Positions 18,171 to 26,952 of a DNA stretch of 64,000 nt are shown piece after piece; positions within the stretch are counted from its first letter, which is position 1, and each line of letters opens with the position of its first letter. The position numbers and the translations under genes are program-made. The notes below the pieces were generated by a model. It did not search any database, was not told where the DNA came from, and saw only the letters and a list, made by a program, of their open reading frames with translations. Source of the stretch: Chitinophagaceae bacterium (lineage in GTDB: Bacteria; Bacteroidota; Bacteroidia; Chitinophagales; Chitinophagaceae). The stretch covers positions 38,736 to 102,735 of the forward strand of contig CANNJE010000001.1 of assembly GCA_947504605.1 (NCBI GenBank). Reading direction: 5' to 3'.

Positions 18171-21101
18171 TTAATTCATTAATGCCTGATAAATGGTTTC
18201 GTGAATTTTGGGACGTACGTTCATTTTAAGTAACACATCACTCCCAGATGGATTTACCCGGTTGCTTAAAAATACAAATACCAGATTTTTGTCAGGGTCT
18301 GCCCACGTGCAGGTTCCTGTAAATCCGGTATGGCCAAAAGTTCTAGGGGATGCAGATAATGTGGGGTATGCTTCTTTGCGTGTATTGTTGTCTTTTTCGG
18401 GTTTGTCAAAACCATACCCACGCCTACTGATGTTACTTTGATAGTTCGTAAATAAATCAATGGTTTCTTTTTTTAAATAATGTTTGCCATTATATACACC
18501 TCCATTCATAAGCATTTGCATAATGGAGGCAATATCATAAACATTGCTAAATAAGCCGGCATGCCCTGCAACACCTCCCATCATGGCAGCTCCAGGATCA
18601 TGAACATCGCCCCTAAGTAGCTGGCTTCTAAATTTAACTTCATCTTCAGTGGGTACAATGCGGCTGATAGGCATATTTTGTAATGGCATAAATCCGGCAG
18701 ATGATAAGCTCATCGGAGCGAAGAAGGTTTTTTTTACATAAACATCTAAAGGCATTCCACTGATCGCTTCTACAATTTTACCAAGAAAAATAAAATCATT
18801 ATCGCTGTATACATATTTATCCTGTGCCCCAAGTGGACTCTTTAATATTTTAAAACGGATACTATCCTCCCATCTGTTTGCCAGATAGAAATTTTTAGCT
18901 ACCCGAATATTAAATGAATCTTTTTTTCTTTCTGAATAAATACCGGGCAAAGGTTTGCCGGCGGTATCTATGGTTTCTTTATAAAACGGAATATAAGAAA
19001 CAAGGCCTGCCTGATGTAACAGTATTTTTCGAATAGAAAGTTTTTCTTTATTGGAGCCCCTTACATACGGAAGATAATCCCCTAAAGTTTTATCAAGGTT
19101 TATTTTATCTTCATCATATAACTTCATTACCGAAATAGTTGTTGCGCAAATTTTTGTAACAGACGCCATATCAAAAACCGACTCAATATTCATCGTTTCT
19201 TTAGCATCATAAGTATAGTTGCCATAAGCTTTTTCATAAGCAATTTTACCATCTTTTAAAATTAAAACTACACAGCCAGGTGCTGCTTTTTTACTTATGG
19301 CGTCATTTGTAATAGAATCAATTTTGTGAATACGAGCCATATCTAATCCCCACTGATTTTCGGCAATATTTTGTGTAAATAGCTGAGCTGAAATACTGCT
19401 TCCAAATGTTAAATTGTCACATACGGTTACCGGTAAAACACCTTTGTAAGCAAGTTTACCTTGCAGCATATTAACTGCAACATCCTGTATGATATCATCA
19501 TCTTCATAACAAACTACCAGATTTTTTGCGTCACACCAGTTTTTTGCTGCATAGGTATTTGCAAATTGAAAAATGATGCTGTTTGTTTTTTGGTTTAGTT
19601 CATTAACCAATTTTACAGATTGTGTATTTAATCCAAAATTATTTGCAGGAGTTCTGTTTATATTATGTATTCCTATTATTACTTTCTTAAACTCCTTACT
19701 TATCTTGTTTACAAAAAGGTCTAACTCTTCATTGTTTTTCAATTCTACCTCGGGATAAAATACGGTTGCATTATAATCTTCCCTTATTCTTTTTGCAAAA
19801 TTGTTTTCTGTTTTTGTTCCAATAATCACCAATGCAATATCTTCTGATTTATTATTATCCCAGGTTGACAAGGGGAAAAAACTATTGTCTTTTTTTGCAG
19901 CCAATGTAATTGCATTTTCTGCAATGAGTTTACGCATGGCAGGTATTTCTGCGTTTAACTTTGCAGTAAGATTTTGAGTGTTGATTTGTTGGTAATTATT
20001 TAAACCATAAGCATATTTAGCTTCTAAAACCTTTTTGCAATGCCCTTCTATGTCTGACCAGCTTAACTTTTTTTCGTCAATAGCAACTTTTATTTTTTCA
20101 ATTGCAAGCGGTACATCTCCTGGAAGACAGAGCATATCATTGCCGGCAATAAGAGACTGAACGGAAGCTTCTCCATTTGGAAAGAATTTTTTTACCCCCT
20201 GCATTTCCAATGCATCTGTAAAAGTTAGTCCCTGATATCCAAGTCTGCCACGCATCAATTGATTAATATTAAGTGGCGAAAGGGATGTAGCTCTATTGGA
20301 AGTAGTATCAATTGCTGGAATGTAAAGATGTGCCAGCATAACGCTTCCAATGCCAGCGTTAAAAATTTGCCTGAATGGATAAAGCTCCAATGAATCTAAT
20401 TGTGCGATGCTTTTATTTATTATAGGTAAGTCATAATGAGAATCTACCGACACATCTCCATGGCCAGGGAAATGTTTGGCACATGCCATTACCCCAATAT
20501 CCTGCATGCCCTTCATATAAGCAATTCCGTAATCGGCTACTTTAAATTTATCCTCGCCAAAGCTGCGATCGTTTATAACTGGATTGTTGGGATTGTTGTT
20601 TACATCTACTACAGGTGCATAGTTTACCTGTATGCCCACACGCTTGCATTGTTCGCCCACCAGCTTTCCGTAATTGTAAACGATGGTTGCATCCCGCATA
20701 GCACCCAGCATCATCTGGCGGGGCAAAGGCAGAACGCTGTCAATCATGCGCATACCTACACCCCATTCTGCATCAATACACATTAAAATAGGGGTTTTTG
20801 CTTTTGCCTGCAGCCTGTTGATGATCTCTGCCTGCTTTACGGGGCTACCCTGAAAAATACAAATTCCGCCAATATTATATAGATTGATTAGAGAATCAAC
20901 TTTTTCTTCGTAAAAAGTTACCTGTTTTGTTTTACTATCAATAGTAGAAAGGCGTACAACCATAAGCTGAGCAATACGCTCATCATTATTCAAAGTTTTA
21001 TATACACTGTCTGCCCAAAGACTCGCTTTATTATTTTGCGCATTTACTTTACCGAACAACAATAGAAAGGAGCAGGAAAACAAACAAATAAATTTCATCA
21101 T
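18171..21101 (-). CDS. Fusion of GH3 beta-N-acetylhexosaminidase and serine beta-lactamase-fold hydrolase
   Basis: 976 residues with a signal peptide ending near VNAQ. Residues about 30-380 are a NagZ-type glycoside hydrolase family 3 domain with the KHFPGHGDVSVDSH motif (209-222) and a probable nucleophile Asp in TFTDALEM (about 296). A second GH3-like alpha/beta region follows to about 570. The C-terminal 390 residues form a class C beta-lactamase/esterase-like domain with SVTK (about 645-648), YSDN and a HTG motif (FGHTGFTG). Known relatives cleave cell-wall amino sugars or peptides, so the fusion may process muropeptides in the periplasm. It stands alone and is divergent from mutL. Confidence 0.88.
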   Translation of the reverse strand: MMKFICLFSCSFLLLFGKVNAQNNKASLWADSVYKTLNNDERIAQLMVVRLSTIDSKTKQVTFYEEKVDSLINLYNIGGICIFQGSPVKQAEIINRLQAKAKTPILMCIDAEWGVGMRMIDSVLPLPRQMMLGAMRDATIVYNYGKLVGEQCKRVGIQVNYAPVVDVNNNPNNPVINDRSFGEDKFKVADYGIAYMKGMQDIGVMACAKHFPGHGDVSVDSHYDLPIINKSIAQLDSLELYPFRQIFNAGIGSVMLAHLYIPAIDTTSNRATSLSPLNINQLMRGRLGYQGLTFTDALEMQGVKKFFPNGEASVQSLIAGNDMLCLPGDVPLAIEKIKVAIDEKKLSWSDIEGHCKKVLEAKYAYGLNNYQQINTQNLTAKLNAEIPAMRKLIAENAITLAAKKDNSFFPLSTWDNNKSEDIALVIIGTKTENNFAKRIREDYNATVFYPEVELKNNEELDLFVNKISKEFKKVIIGIHNINRTPANNFGLNTQSVKLVNELNQKTNSIIFQFANTYAAKNWCDAKNLVVCYEDDDIIQDVAVNMLQGKLAYKGVLPVTVCDNLTFGSSISAQLFTQNIAENQWGLDMARIHKIDSITNDAISKKAAPGCVVLILKDGKIAYEKAYGNYTYDAKETMNIESVFDMASVTKICATTISVMKLYDEDKINLDKTLGDYLPYVRGSNKEKLSIRKILLHQAGLVSYIPFYKETIDTAGKPLPGIYSERKKDSFNIRVAKNFYLANRWEDSIRFKILKSPLGAQDKYVYSDNDFIFLGKIVEAISGMPLDVYVKKTFFAPMSLSSAGFMPLQNMPISRIVPTEDEVKFRSQLLRGDVHDPGAAMMGGVAGHAGLFSNVYDIASIMQMLMNGGVYNGKHYLKKETIDLFTNYQSNISRRGYGFDKPEKDNNTRKEAYPTLSASPRTFGHTGFTGTCTWADPDKNLVFVFLSNRVNPSGSDVLLKMNVRPKIHETIYQALMN

Positions 21102-21252
21102 GCATTTTATTTATAAGCACAAAGTAAGAAGTTTTAACTTTTGCAAGACGAACAATATAGTTTTTAGTGCTAATCCATAACGATAAGTGGTTAAAAAACT
21201 CCCGTTTAATTATTCGAATTCGAAATTTGGAGCTTTTAGAGGCTGTTGTGCT

Positions 21253-21260
21253 TATTTTTG
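21253..21260 (+). promoter_or_regulatory. Bacteroidota -7 box for mutL
   Basis: TATTTTTG fits TAnnTTTG and lies 24 bases before the TTG start at 21285; TTTG at 21226-21229 could be the -33 element. The box lies downstream of the alternative TTG at 21246, ruling that start out if the promoter is real. Confidence 0.5.
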
Positions 21261-21284
21261 CATCAAATTAAACCATCATTTACT

Positions 21285-23123
21285 TTGCCGGATATTATTC
21301 AATTATTACCTGATAACATTGCCAATCAAATAGCTGCCGGAGAAGTGATTCAACGTCCTGCCAGTGCGGTAAAGGAGTTGCTGGAAAATGCGGTAGATGC
21401 CGGAGCAGATGAAATCAGGTTGCTTGTTAATGATGCAGGAAAAGCATTGATACAGGTGATTGATAATGGAAAAGGCATGAGTGAAACCGATGCCCGAATG
21501 GCATTTGAACGCCATGCCACATCAAAAATCAGGAATATTGATGATCTGTTTCGAATCAAAACAATGGGATTTAGGGGTGAAGCGCTAGCAAGTATTGCCG
21601 CAGTAGCTCAAGTAGAAATGAAAACAAAGAGAGCGGAGGATGAAACGGGTGTTTACTTGGAAATTGAAAATAGTGTTGTAAAAAAGCAGGAGCCGGTAGC
21701 AATGGAAAAAGGCAGCAGCATTGCCATGAAAAATTTGTTTTTTAATGTGCCCGCCCGAAGAAATTTTCTAAAAAGTAATGCATCAGAATTAAAACATATT
21801 GTTGATGAATTTATAAGGGTGGCAATGGCTTTCCCTGAAATTTTCTTTTCATTATCTTCTAATGGTCAACAGGTTTTTCACTTGGAAAAAGGTTCGCTTA
21901 AACAACGCATTGTACAGATATTAGGCAGTAGCTACAATGCCAAACTAGTAAGCGTGCAAGAGCATACAGATTACCTAGATATTATTGGTTTTGTTGGCAA
22001 ACCTGAAACAGCTAAAAAAACAAGAGGGGATCAATACTTTTTTGTTAATAACCGTTTTATAAAAAGTGCTTATTTGAATCATGCAGTGATGAATGCTTTT
22101 GACGAAATGATTGCCAAAGACAGTTATCCGATGTATGCTTTATTCATAGACCTTGATCCTGCACAATTGGATATTAATGTACATCCAACCAAGCAGGAAA
22201 TAAAATTTGAGGACGAAAAAATTGTGTATGCTTTTGTTCAAAGTGCCGTAAAACATGCTTTGGCACAATTTAGTATTACCCCCACACTGGATTTTGATCT
22301 TGATGCCGGGATACAAAACCTTGATGCAGTGAATAAGCCATTTACAGATGAAATAAAATCATCTACAGCTTCCTCTTCGTTGTATCAAACTTTCACACAA
22401 AAAAATCAGGCACATTTTATTGAAAATAAAAGTGAACTGAAACACTGGAAGGACTTTTATGAGCCCAAGTCAAATACAACTGGTGTTTTAGCTCAAAGAC
22501 CTTTTGCCGACGATGAGTTTACAACCATAAAATCACAGGCAGAGAACTCGGGGTTAAAAACTGAACACCTTGTGCAGATTCACAATGCATACATCGTTGT
22601 ACAAAATGATAAAGGATATTTACTTATTAATCAACAAAACGCACATGAGCGGGTGTTGTACGAAAGGTTTACGAATGCTGTTTCAGGAAAAGCAATAGCA
22701 ACACAAAGAAGTTTGTTTCCCGGAACAATCGACTTGTCTGCGGCCGATGTTGTTTTACTGACAGAATTGTTACCTGATTTAAACCTGTTGGGTTATTTGC
22801 TGGAACCTTTTGGTAACAATACTTTTGTTGTGCAGGGTACTCCAGCAGATATGGAATCTGGTAACGAAAAAATGGCACTTGAAAAAATGCTGGAGCAGTA
22901 CAAACATTTTAGCACTGATCTTAAATTTTCTAAAAGAGAAAAATTATTACGGTCTATGGCCTTGCAACAAGCTATAAAATCAGGAACAGTACTAGGTCAA
23001 AAAGAAATGAATGTTTTGGTAACCGAACTTTTTGAATGTAATATTCCTAATAGTACCCCTAGTGGGAAACCTACTTATATGGGATTTAAAAAAGAGGAAC
23101 TAGATAAAATGTTTGGCAGATAA
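21285..23123 (+). CDS. mutL: DNA mismatch repair protein MutL, nuclease motifs degenerate
   Basis: 612 residues from TTG 21285, which gives the usual MutL opening PDIIQLLPDNIANQIAAGEV; the frame runs back to a TTG at 21246. The GHKL ATPase domain is intact (NQIAAGEV, DNGKGM, HATSKI, GFRGEALASIA). The C-terminal dimerisation domain has altered endonuclease motifs: DQHAxxE reads NQQNAHE (residues 449-455), the following Cys-based helix reads ALQQAIKSG (559-567), and the CPHGRP motif reads TPSGKPT (about 591-597). It links MutS mismatch recognition to repair. Loss of nicking activity is inferred. A terminator follows at 23153-23188. Confidence 0.95.
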   Translation: MPDIIQLLPDNIANQIAAGEVIQRPASAVKELLENAVDAGADEIRLLVNDAGKALIQVIDNGKGMSETDARMAFERHATSKIRNIDDLFRIKTMGFRGEALASIAAVAQVEMKTKRAEDETGVYLEIENSVVKKQEPVAMEKGSSIAMKNLFFNVPARRNFLKSNASELKHIVDEFIRVAMAFPEIFFSLSSNGQQVFHLEKGSLKQRIVQILGSSYNAKLVSVQEHTDYLDIIGFVGKPETAKKTRGDQYFFVNNRFIKSAYLNHAVMNAFDEMIAKDSYPMYALFIDLDPAQLDINVHPTKQEIKFEDEKIVYAFVQSAVKHALAQFSITPTLDFDLDAGIQNLDAVNKPFTDEIKSSTASSSLYQTFTQKNQAHFIENKSELKHWKDFYEPKSNTTGVLAQRPFADDEFTTIKSQAENSGLKTEHLVQIHNAYIVVQNDKGYLLINQQNAHERVLYERFTNAVSGKAIATQRSLFPGTIDLSAADVVLLTELLPDLNLLGYLLEPFGNNTFVVQGTPADMESGNEKMALEKMLEQYKHFSTDLKFSKREKLLRSMALQQAIKSGTVLGQKEMNVLVTELFECNIPNSTPSGKPTYMGFKKEELDKMFGR

Positions 23124-23152
23124 TACAACTACCTTTTATTTATTGTTAACAT

Positions 23153-23188
23153 AAAAAAATCCTGCAGTTTTTGGCTGCAGGATTTTTT
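23153..23188. terminator. Bidirectional terminator between mutL and the PKD gene
   Basis: A perfect stem AATCCTGCAG / CTGCAGGATT with a 7-base loop, flanked by seven A on the left and six T on the right, between two convergent genes. It can end both transcripts. Confidence 0.92.
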
Positions 23189-23201
23189 ATAGATGTTTTT
23201 A

Positions 23202-25421
23202 TTACATTTTATTAAATCTGGAATAACATATCCTGTTTCCATAAATCACTTTTATATTATACAATCCAGGAACTAAATCATTTACATTTATGGAAACAAT
23301 GTTGTTGCCGGAAGAACCTTGCTGATGTTTTGATCTTACTAGAGTATTTATTGTATTATAGATGTATACATGAATCATTTCTGGTTGTGCCAATTGCAAA
23401 GCAACATTAATCAAACTACTTGTAGGGTTTGGATAGGCTTGTAATTCGCAAATTTGTGATGTCTGCTCTATCCTGATAATACTGCAGTATTCTTTTACAC
23501 AACCCCCTAAAGTTATTGCCCTTAAACAAACTCTATAATACCCAGTATCGTTAAAAACGTAGGCCGGGTTGTTCTGATGCAATGTTACAGGAACTTGGGT
23601 GGAAGTAGACAGTTTAACAATTGTCCAAGTTTGGTCCTGAATGGGGAAATTAGCATTGGCGTAAAAATAAATTTTATTGGAAATAAAAGGATCTCTTTGA
23701 TAAGTATATCCAACATGAATGCTATCGCAATTAATTTGCGGAAGTATAGTTATGACCTTGCATATTTCTCTTACGCAAGGGGTAGTTCCAGGTGTGTTAC
23801 TATTTTTCTTTACTCTCAAACAAACGGGATAAGTACCTGCGGCAATGTAAGTATGATTTGGATTGACATCCAGAGACGAGGTGCCATCGCCAAATGTCCA
23901 TCTTACAGAATCTGTAGGAGATAATGGATTGCTTAAATTTTGGAACGCAAAATTTAAAGGGTTGCTGCTATTGGTCCAAGTAAAATATGCTACCAAATTA
24001 CAATTTTGGGTTGTACCCACAACAATGGTTTTACATATTTCTCTTACACATACAGCCGTACCAGTAGCATTTAAATTTTTCTTCACTCGTAAACAAACGG
24101 TGTAAGTGCCGGGGTTTGTATAGGTATGTGAAGGGTTAACTCCCAATGAAGACGTACCGTCACCAAAAGTCCATCTGATAGAATCTGTTGCAGCTAATGG
24201 TATACTTAAGTTTTGAAAATTAAAAGTTAAAGGATTGGAACTAGTATTTGTCCAGGTAAAATTTGCAGTAAGGTTACAGGTTTGATTAACAATAACTGTT
24301 TTACATATTTCCCTTACACAGGGCTCAGAGCCGGGAGTATTTCCATTCTTCTTTACTCTCAAACAAACATTATAGGTACCCGCATTGGCAAATGTATGAG
24401 TTGGATTAACATCTATGGAAGAAGTTCCATCACCAAATGTCCATCTAACAGAATCCGTGGGTGCTAAAGGGTTGCTTAAATTTTGAAATGCTACCGATAA
24501 AGGATTGTTTGAAAGTGCTGTCCAGTTAAAGTAAGCTACAAGGTTACAAGATTGAACGACTGTAACTGTTTTACAAAATTCCCTAACGCACGGTGTGTTG
24601 GATACACTGCTATTTTTCTTTACTCTTAAACAAACTGTATAAGTTCCCGGATTTGTATAAGTATGCATTGGATTAATATCCAATGAACTAGTGCCGTCGC
24701 CAAATGTCCATCTCACAGAATCAGTAGGAGACAAGGGGACGCTTAAATTTTGAAACACAATTGATAAAGGACTTGTGGCAACTGCAGTCCAATTAAAGTA
24801 AGCTACAAGGTTACAAGGTTGTGTAACAATAACTGTCTTACAAATCTCACTCACACATGGAGCAGTACCGGGAGTATTGCTATTTTTCTTTATTCTTAAA
24901 CAAACATTATAAGTGCCAGCACTTGTATAAACATGTGTAGGATTGAGATCGAGAGAAGATAATCCATCTCCAAAAGTCCATCTGATAGAATCTGTTGAAG
25001 CTAAAGGAGCACTTAAATTTTGAAATGTAATCGCTAAGGGGTTAGCGGTCCCTGAAGTCCAGTTAAAATTTGAAACCAGATTGCATGACTGCTGTATGAT
25101 TAATGTAACTACAGCAGAGTCTGCGCAAACAAAAACACCATTAAGATTATACCTGCTTAAATAGTGTTTTATTGTATATGTCCCTGGTGTTGTAAAACTA
25201 TGTAAAGGTGATGCAAGGCCACTTGTAGGTGTGCCATCACCAAAAAGCCAGTTGTGATGAACAAATGGCGAATCACCTATTGTTACAGGAATGAATTGTA
25301 CATTGTTACTGTTAATAAAAGTAACACTGAATGCAGCATTGCATAGTGTACTTGTTTGTGCTTTTGACTTATAAATAAAGAATGAAAAAGTAAGCAGCAG
25401 TAGAGTAAATATTTTTTTCAT
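23202..25421 (-). CDS. PKD-repeat surface protein with T9SS sorting domain
   Basis: 739 residues from the ATG at 25421, where the signal peptide (MKKIFTLLLLTFSFFIYKSK) begins; the frame extends 20 codons further but contains promoter-like sequence. After one divergent PKD domain come five close copies of a roughly 90-residue PKD unit (WTFGDGTSSLDVNPTHTY, GTYNVCLRVKKN, CVREICKTV), then a degenerate sixth. The last 80 residues are a type A T9SS sorting domain starting at YPNPTSS. The protein is predicted to be exported by T9SS and attached or released at the cell surface. The conserved Cys residues could form disulfides. Function is unknown; PKD arrays often serve as adhesive or spacer modules. 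Confidence 0.88.
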   Translation of the reverse strand: MKKIFTLLLLTFSFFIYKSKAQTSTLCNAAFSVTFINSNNVQFIPVTIGDSPFVHHNWLFGDGTPTSGLASPLHSFTTPGTYTIKHYLSRYNLNGVFVCADSAVVTLIIQQSCNLVSNFNWTSGTANPLAITFQNLSAPLASTDSIRWTFGDGLSSLDLNPTHVYTSAGTYNVCLRIKKNSNTPGTAPCVSEICKTVIVTQPCNLVAYFNWTAVATSPLSIVFQNLSVPLSPTDSVRWTFGDGTSSLDINPMHTYTNPGTYTVCLRVKKNSSVSNTPCVREFCKTVTVVQSCNLVAYFNWTALSNNPLSVAFQNLSNPLAPTDSVRWTFGDGTSSIDVNPTHTFANAGTYNVCLRVKKNGNTPGSEPCVREICKTVIVNQTCNLTANFTWTNTSSNPLTFNFQNLSIPLAATDSIRWTFGDGTSSLGVNPSHTYTNPGTYTVCLRVKKNLNATGTAVCVREICKTIVVGTTQNCNLVAYFTWTNSSNPLNFAFQNLSNPLSPTDSVRWTFGDGTSSLDVNPNHTYIAAGTYPVCLRVKKNSNTPGTTPCVREICKVITILPQINCDSIHVGYTYQRDPFISNKIYFYANANFPIQDQTWTIVKLSTSTQVPVTLHQNNPAYVFNDTGYYRVCLRAITLGGCVKEYCSIIRIEQTSQICELQAYPNPTSSLINVALQLAQPEMIHVYIYNTINTLVRSKHQQGSSGNNIVSINVNDLVPGLYNIKVIYGNRICYSRFNKM
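23730..25090 (-). repeat. Five tandem PKD-encoding repeats of about 270 bp
   Basis: The segment encoding the WTFGDG core recurs with the same neighbours at about 23890, 24163, 24432, 24700 and 24970, a spacing of 268-273 bases. Differences are mostly single bases, so the units are recent duplicates or kept similar by recombination. Confidence 0.9.
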
Positions 25422-25456
25422 AAAAAATATTTTGGTTAATTGGTTAGAGGTTTTGG

Positions 25457-25488
25457 CAAATTTTAAAAAACATACCTGCAACAGGTAT
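25457..25488 (-). promoter_or_regulatory. Putative promoter with inverted repeat for the PKD gene
   Basis: On the minus strand an AAATTTG-type -7 element (25457-25465) lies about 35 bases before the ATG at 25421. Just upstream, ATACCTG and CAGGTAT (25472-25478 and 25482-25488) form a perfect 7-base inverted repeat with a 3-base centre where the -33 region would be. Confidence 0.35.
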
Positions 25489-25519
25489 TCATGTTGTTGT
25501 ACTAAAGATAAAAGAAATT

Positions 25520-26905
25520 TTAATAATTATTTCTTATTTTTTGCAGGAAACCCTCTACAGACCTGCGAATTGGCGTAGCCCCAGTTTTGTAGTTATTAAC
25601 CAAAATAGAGAAAATTAGTACTTTATTTTTTTTGGTTATGAGATAACCACTTAAGGCACAGTTATTACTTAGTGTTCCGGTTTTGGCAAAAATATACCCC
25701 TTTTCTGATTTATAATAACTACTCAGCGTTCCTTCCCCACCGGTAGGTAAAATATTTTGAATACGTTTCCAGTCAAATTCGTCTTTTATCTTTTTGAGGA
25801 GGTAAACAAAATCCTGTGGAGTAAATAAATTATACCTGCTTAGGCCACTACCATCTACCCATTTGGGCTGTTGAGGAATATCTTTTAAATCTGTTTTTAA
25901 TAAAGTATCAATCATCCTTTCATCGCTCATGTATCCAAGATGTTCATTGCTGGCCATTATTAAAGTTTGTTCAGCAAAAAAGTTATCGCTGCGGTGCATC
26001 ATTGGTTTGAAAACAGAGTCAGATGATTGTGAATGAATAATATTTGAAAATCGATAGGCGCCATGTGTAAATGCACTTTCACCCAACTTACAATTAAGAA
26101 TACCCTCCAGCATCAATTTAATAAAACCATTGTCATTGCTTATAAAAGGAATGTTTGTTTTTGCTGGCAAACGCCCTCTTCCTATTGAAGCAGTTTGAAA
26201 AAAATTGGAATCTTTTTTTCTGTAAATATTAAATGATTTCCCCCAAGCTGGCTGGTTCTTATTCCATGTAATTATACTGCTATATTTTGAATCGTCAAAC
26301 ATAGCAGGGAAAGCCTTTAAAGTATCGGCATTTAAATAAAAACTTGCAAGGTTTCCATTAATTGGGAATGCGCTACGCTCAGCCATATATTCTTCACCAA
26401 AATCATCCCATGCCCAACCTTTTCCAAATGAATTCGATAAAAAATTAAAATCATCCACAATACTCAATTGGGCGCATTGTTTGTTTTTTAAAAAATCTAA
26501 AACAGGTTGATTTGTAAAATCTGAATGTAAAAAGGAGGGATCGCCGGTGGGTTGAATAATAATACTGTTGTCATTTGGGTTAGAATTATACCTCAGCCCT
26601 ATCAGACTGTCGCCTAAATATTTCATTCCCGCATAAAGTGTAAATAATTTGGTATTACTAGCTGGTACAAAATATTTTTCTGCATCATGTTCATACCAGT
26701 ATTTTCCGGTAGCCGGTTCAAAAATGCTAATACCAATATGACCTTGCCGGATAGCAGAATCTTCAAGCAGTATTTTATTGGCCTGTTTGGTTATTTGTTT
26801 GTTTACAGAGCAAGAGCTTAGTATAAATAGTAAATAATAAATGGGTAGTACAAAAAAAGAAAGGTTGAAAGACCATTTTTGTTGTACACTCTTATAACTT
26901 ATCAT
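25520..26905 (-). CDS. dacB: PBP4-type D-alanyl-D-alanine carboxypeptidase/endopeptidase, lipoprotein
   Basis: 461 residues. The N-terminus has a lipobox (ILSSC, Cys32), so the enzyme is probably membrane-anchored. Penicillin-binding motifs are in order: SNTK (Ser83, Lys86), an SGLSRYN motif matching the S-x-N region, and KTG in IFAKTGTLSNN. PBP4 (peptidase family S13) trims or opens peptidoglycan peptides in the periplasm. Length is normal for the family. It follows the ureohydrolase gene in the same direction (47 bases) and may share its transcript. No terminator is seen before the PKD gene. Confidence 0.9.
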   Translation of the reverse strand: MISYKSVQQKWSFNLSFFVLPIYYLLFILSSCSVNKQITKQANKILLEDSAIRQGHIGISIFEPATGKYWYEHDAEKYFVPASNTKLFTLYAGMKYLGDSLIGLRYNSNPNDNSIIIQPTGDPSFLHSDFTNQPVLDFLKNKQCAQLSIVDDFNFLSNSFGKGWAWDDFGEEYMAERSAFPINGNLASFYLNADTLKAFPAMFDDSKYSSIITWNKNQPAWGKSFNIYRKKDSNFFQTASIGRGRLPAKTNIPFISNDNGFIKLMLEGILNCKLGESAFTHGAYRFSNIIHSQSSDSVFKPMMHRSDNFFAEQTLIMASNEHLGYMSDERMIDTLLKTDLKDIPQQPKWVDGSGLSRYNLFTPQDFVYLLKKIKDEFDWKRIQNILPTGGEGTLSSYYKSEKGYIFAKTGTLSNNCALSGYLITKKNKVLIFSILVNNYKTGATPIRRSVEGFLQKIRNNY

Positions 26906-26952
26906 TTTAAAATATTTTCTTCTTATTTTTTAATAACAAACAACATTTCTTT

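Noticed and set aside
23730-25090. Repeat array resembling a CRISPR locus
   Set aside because: The units are about 270 bp, coding and in frame, with no spacers; they encode PKD domains.
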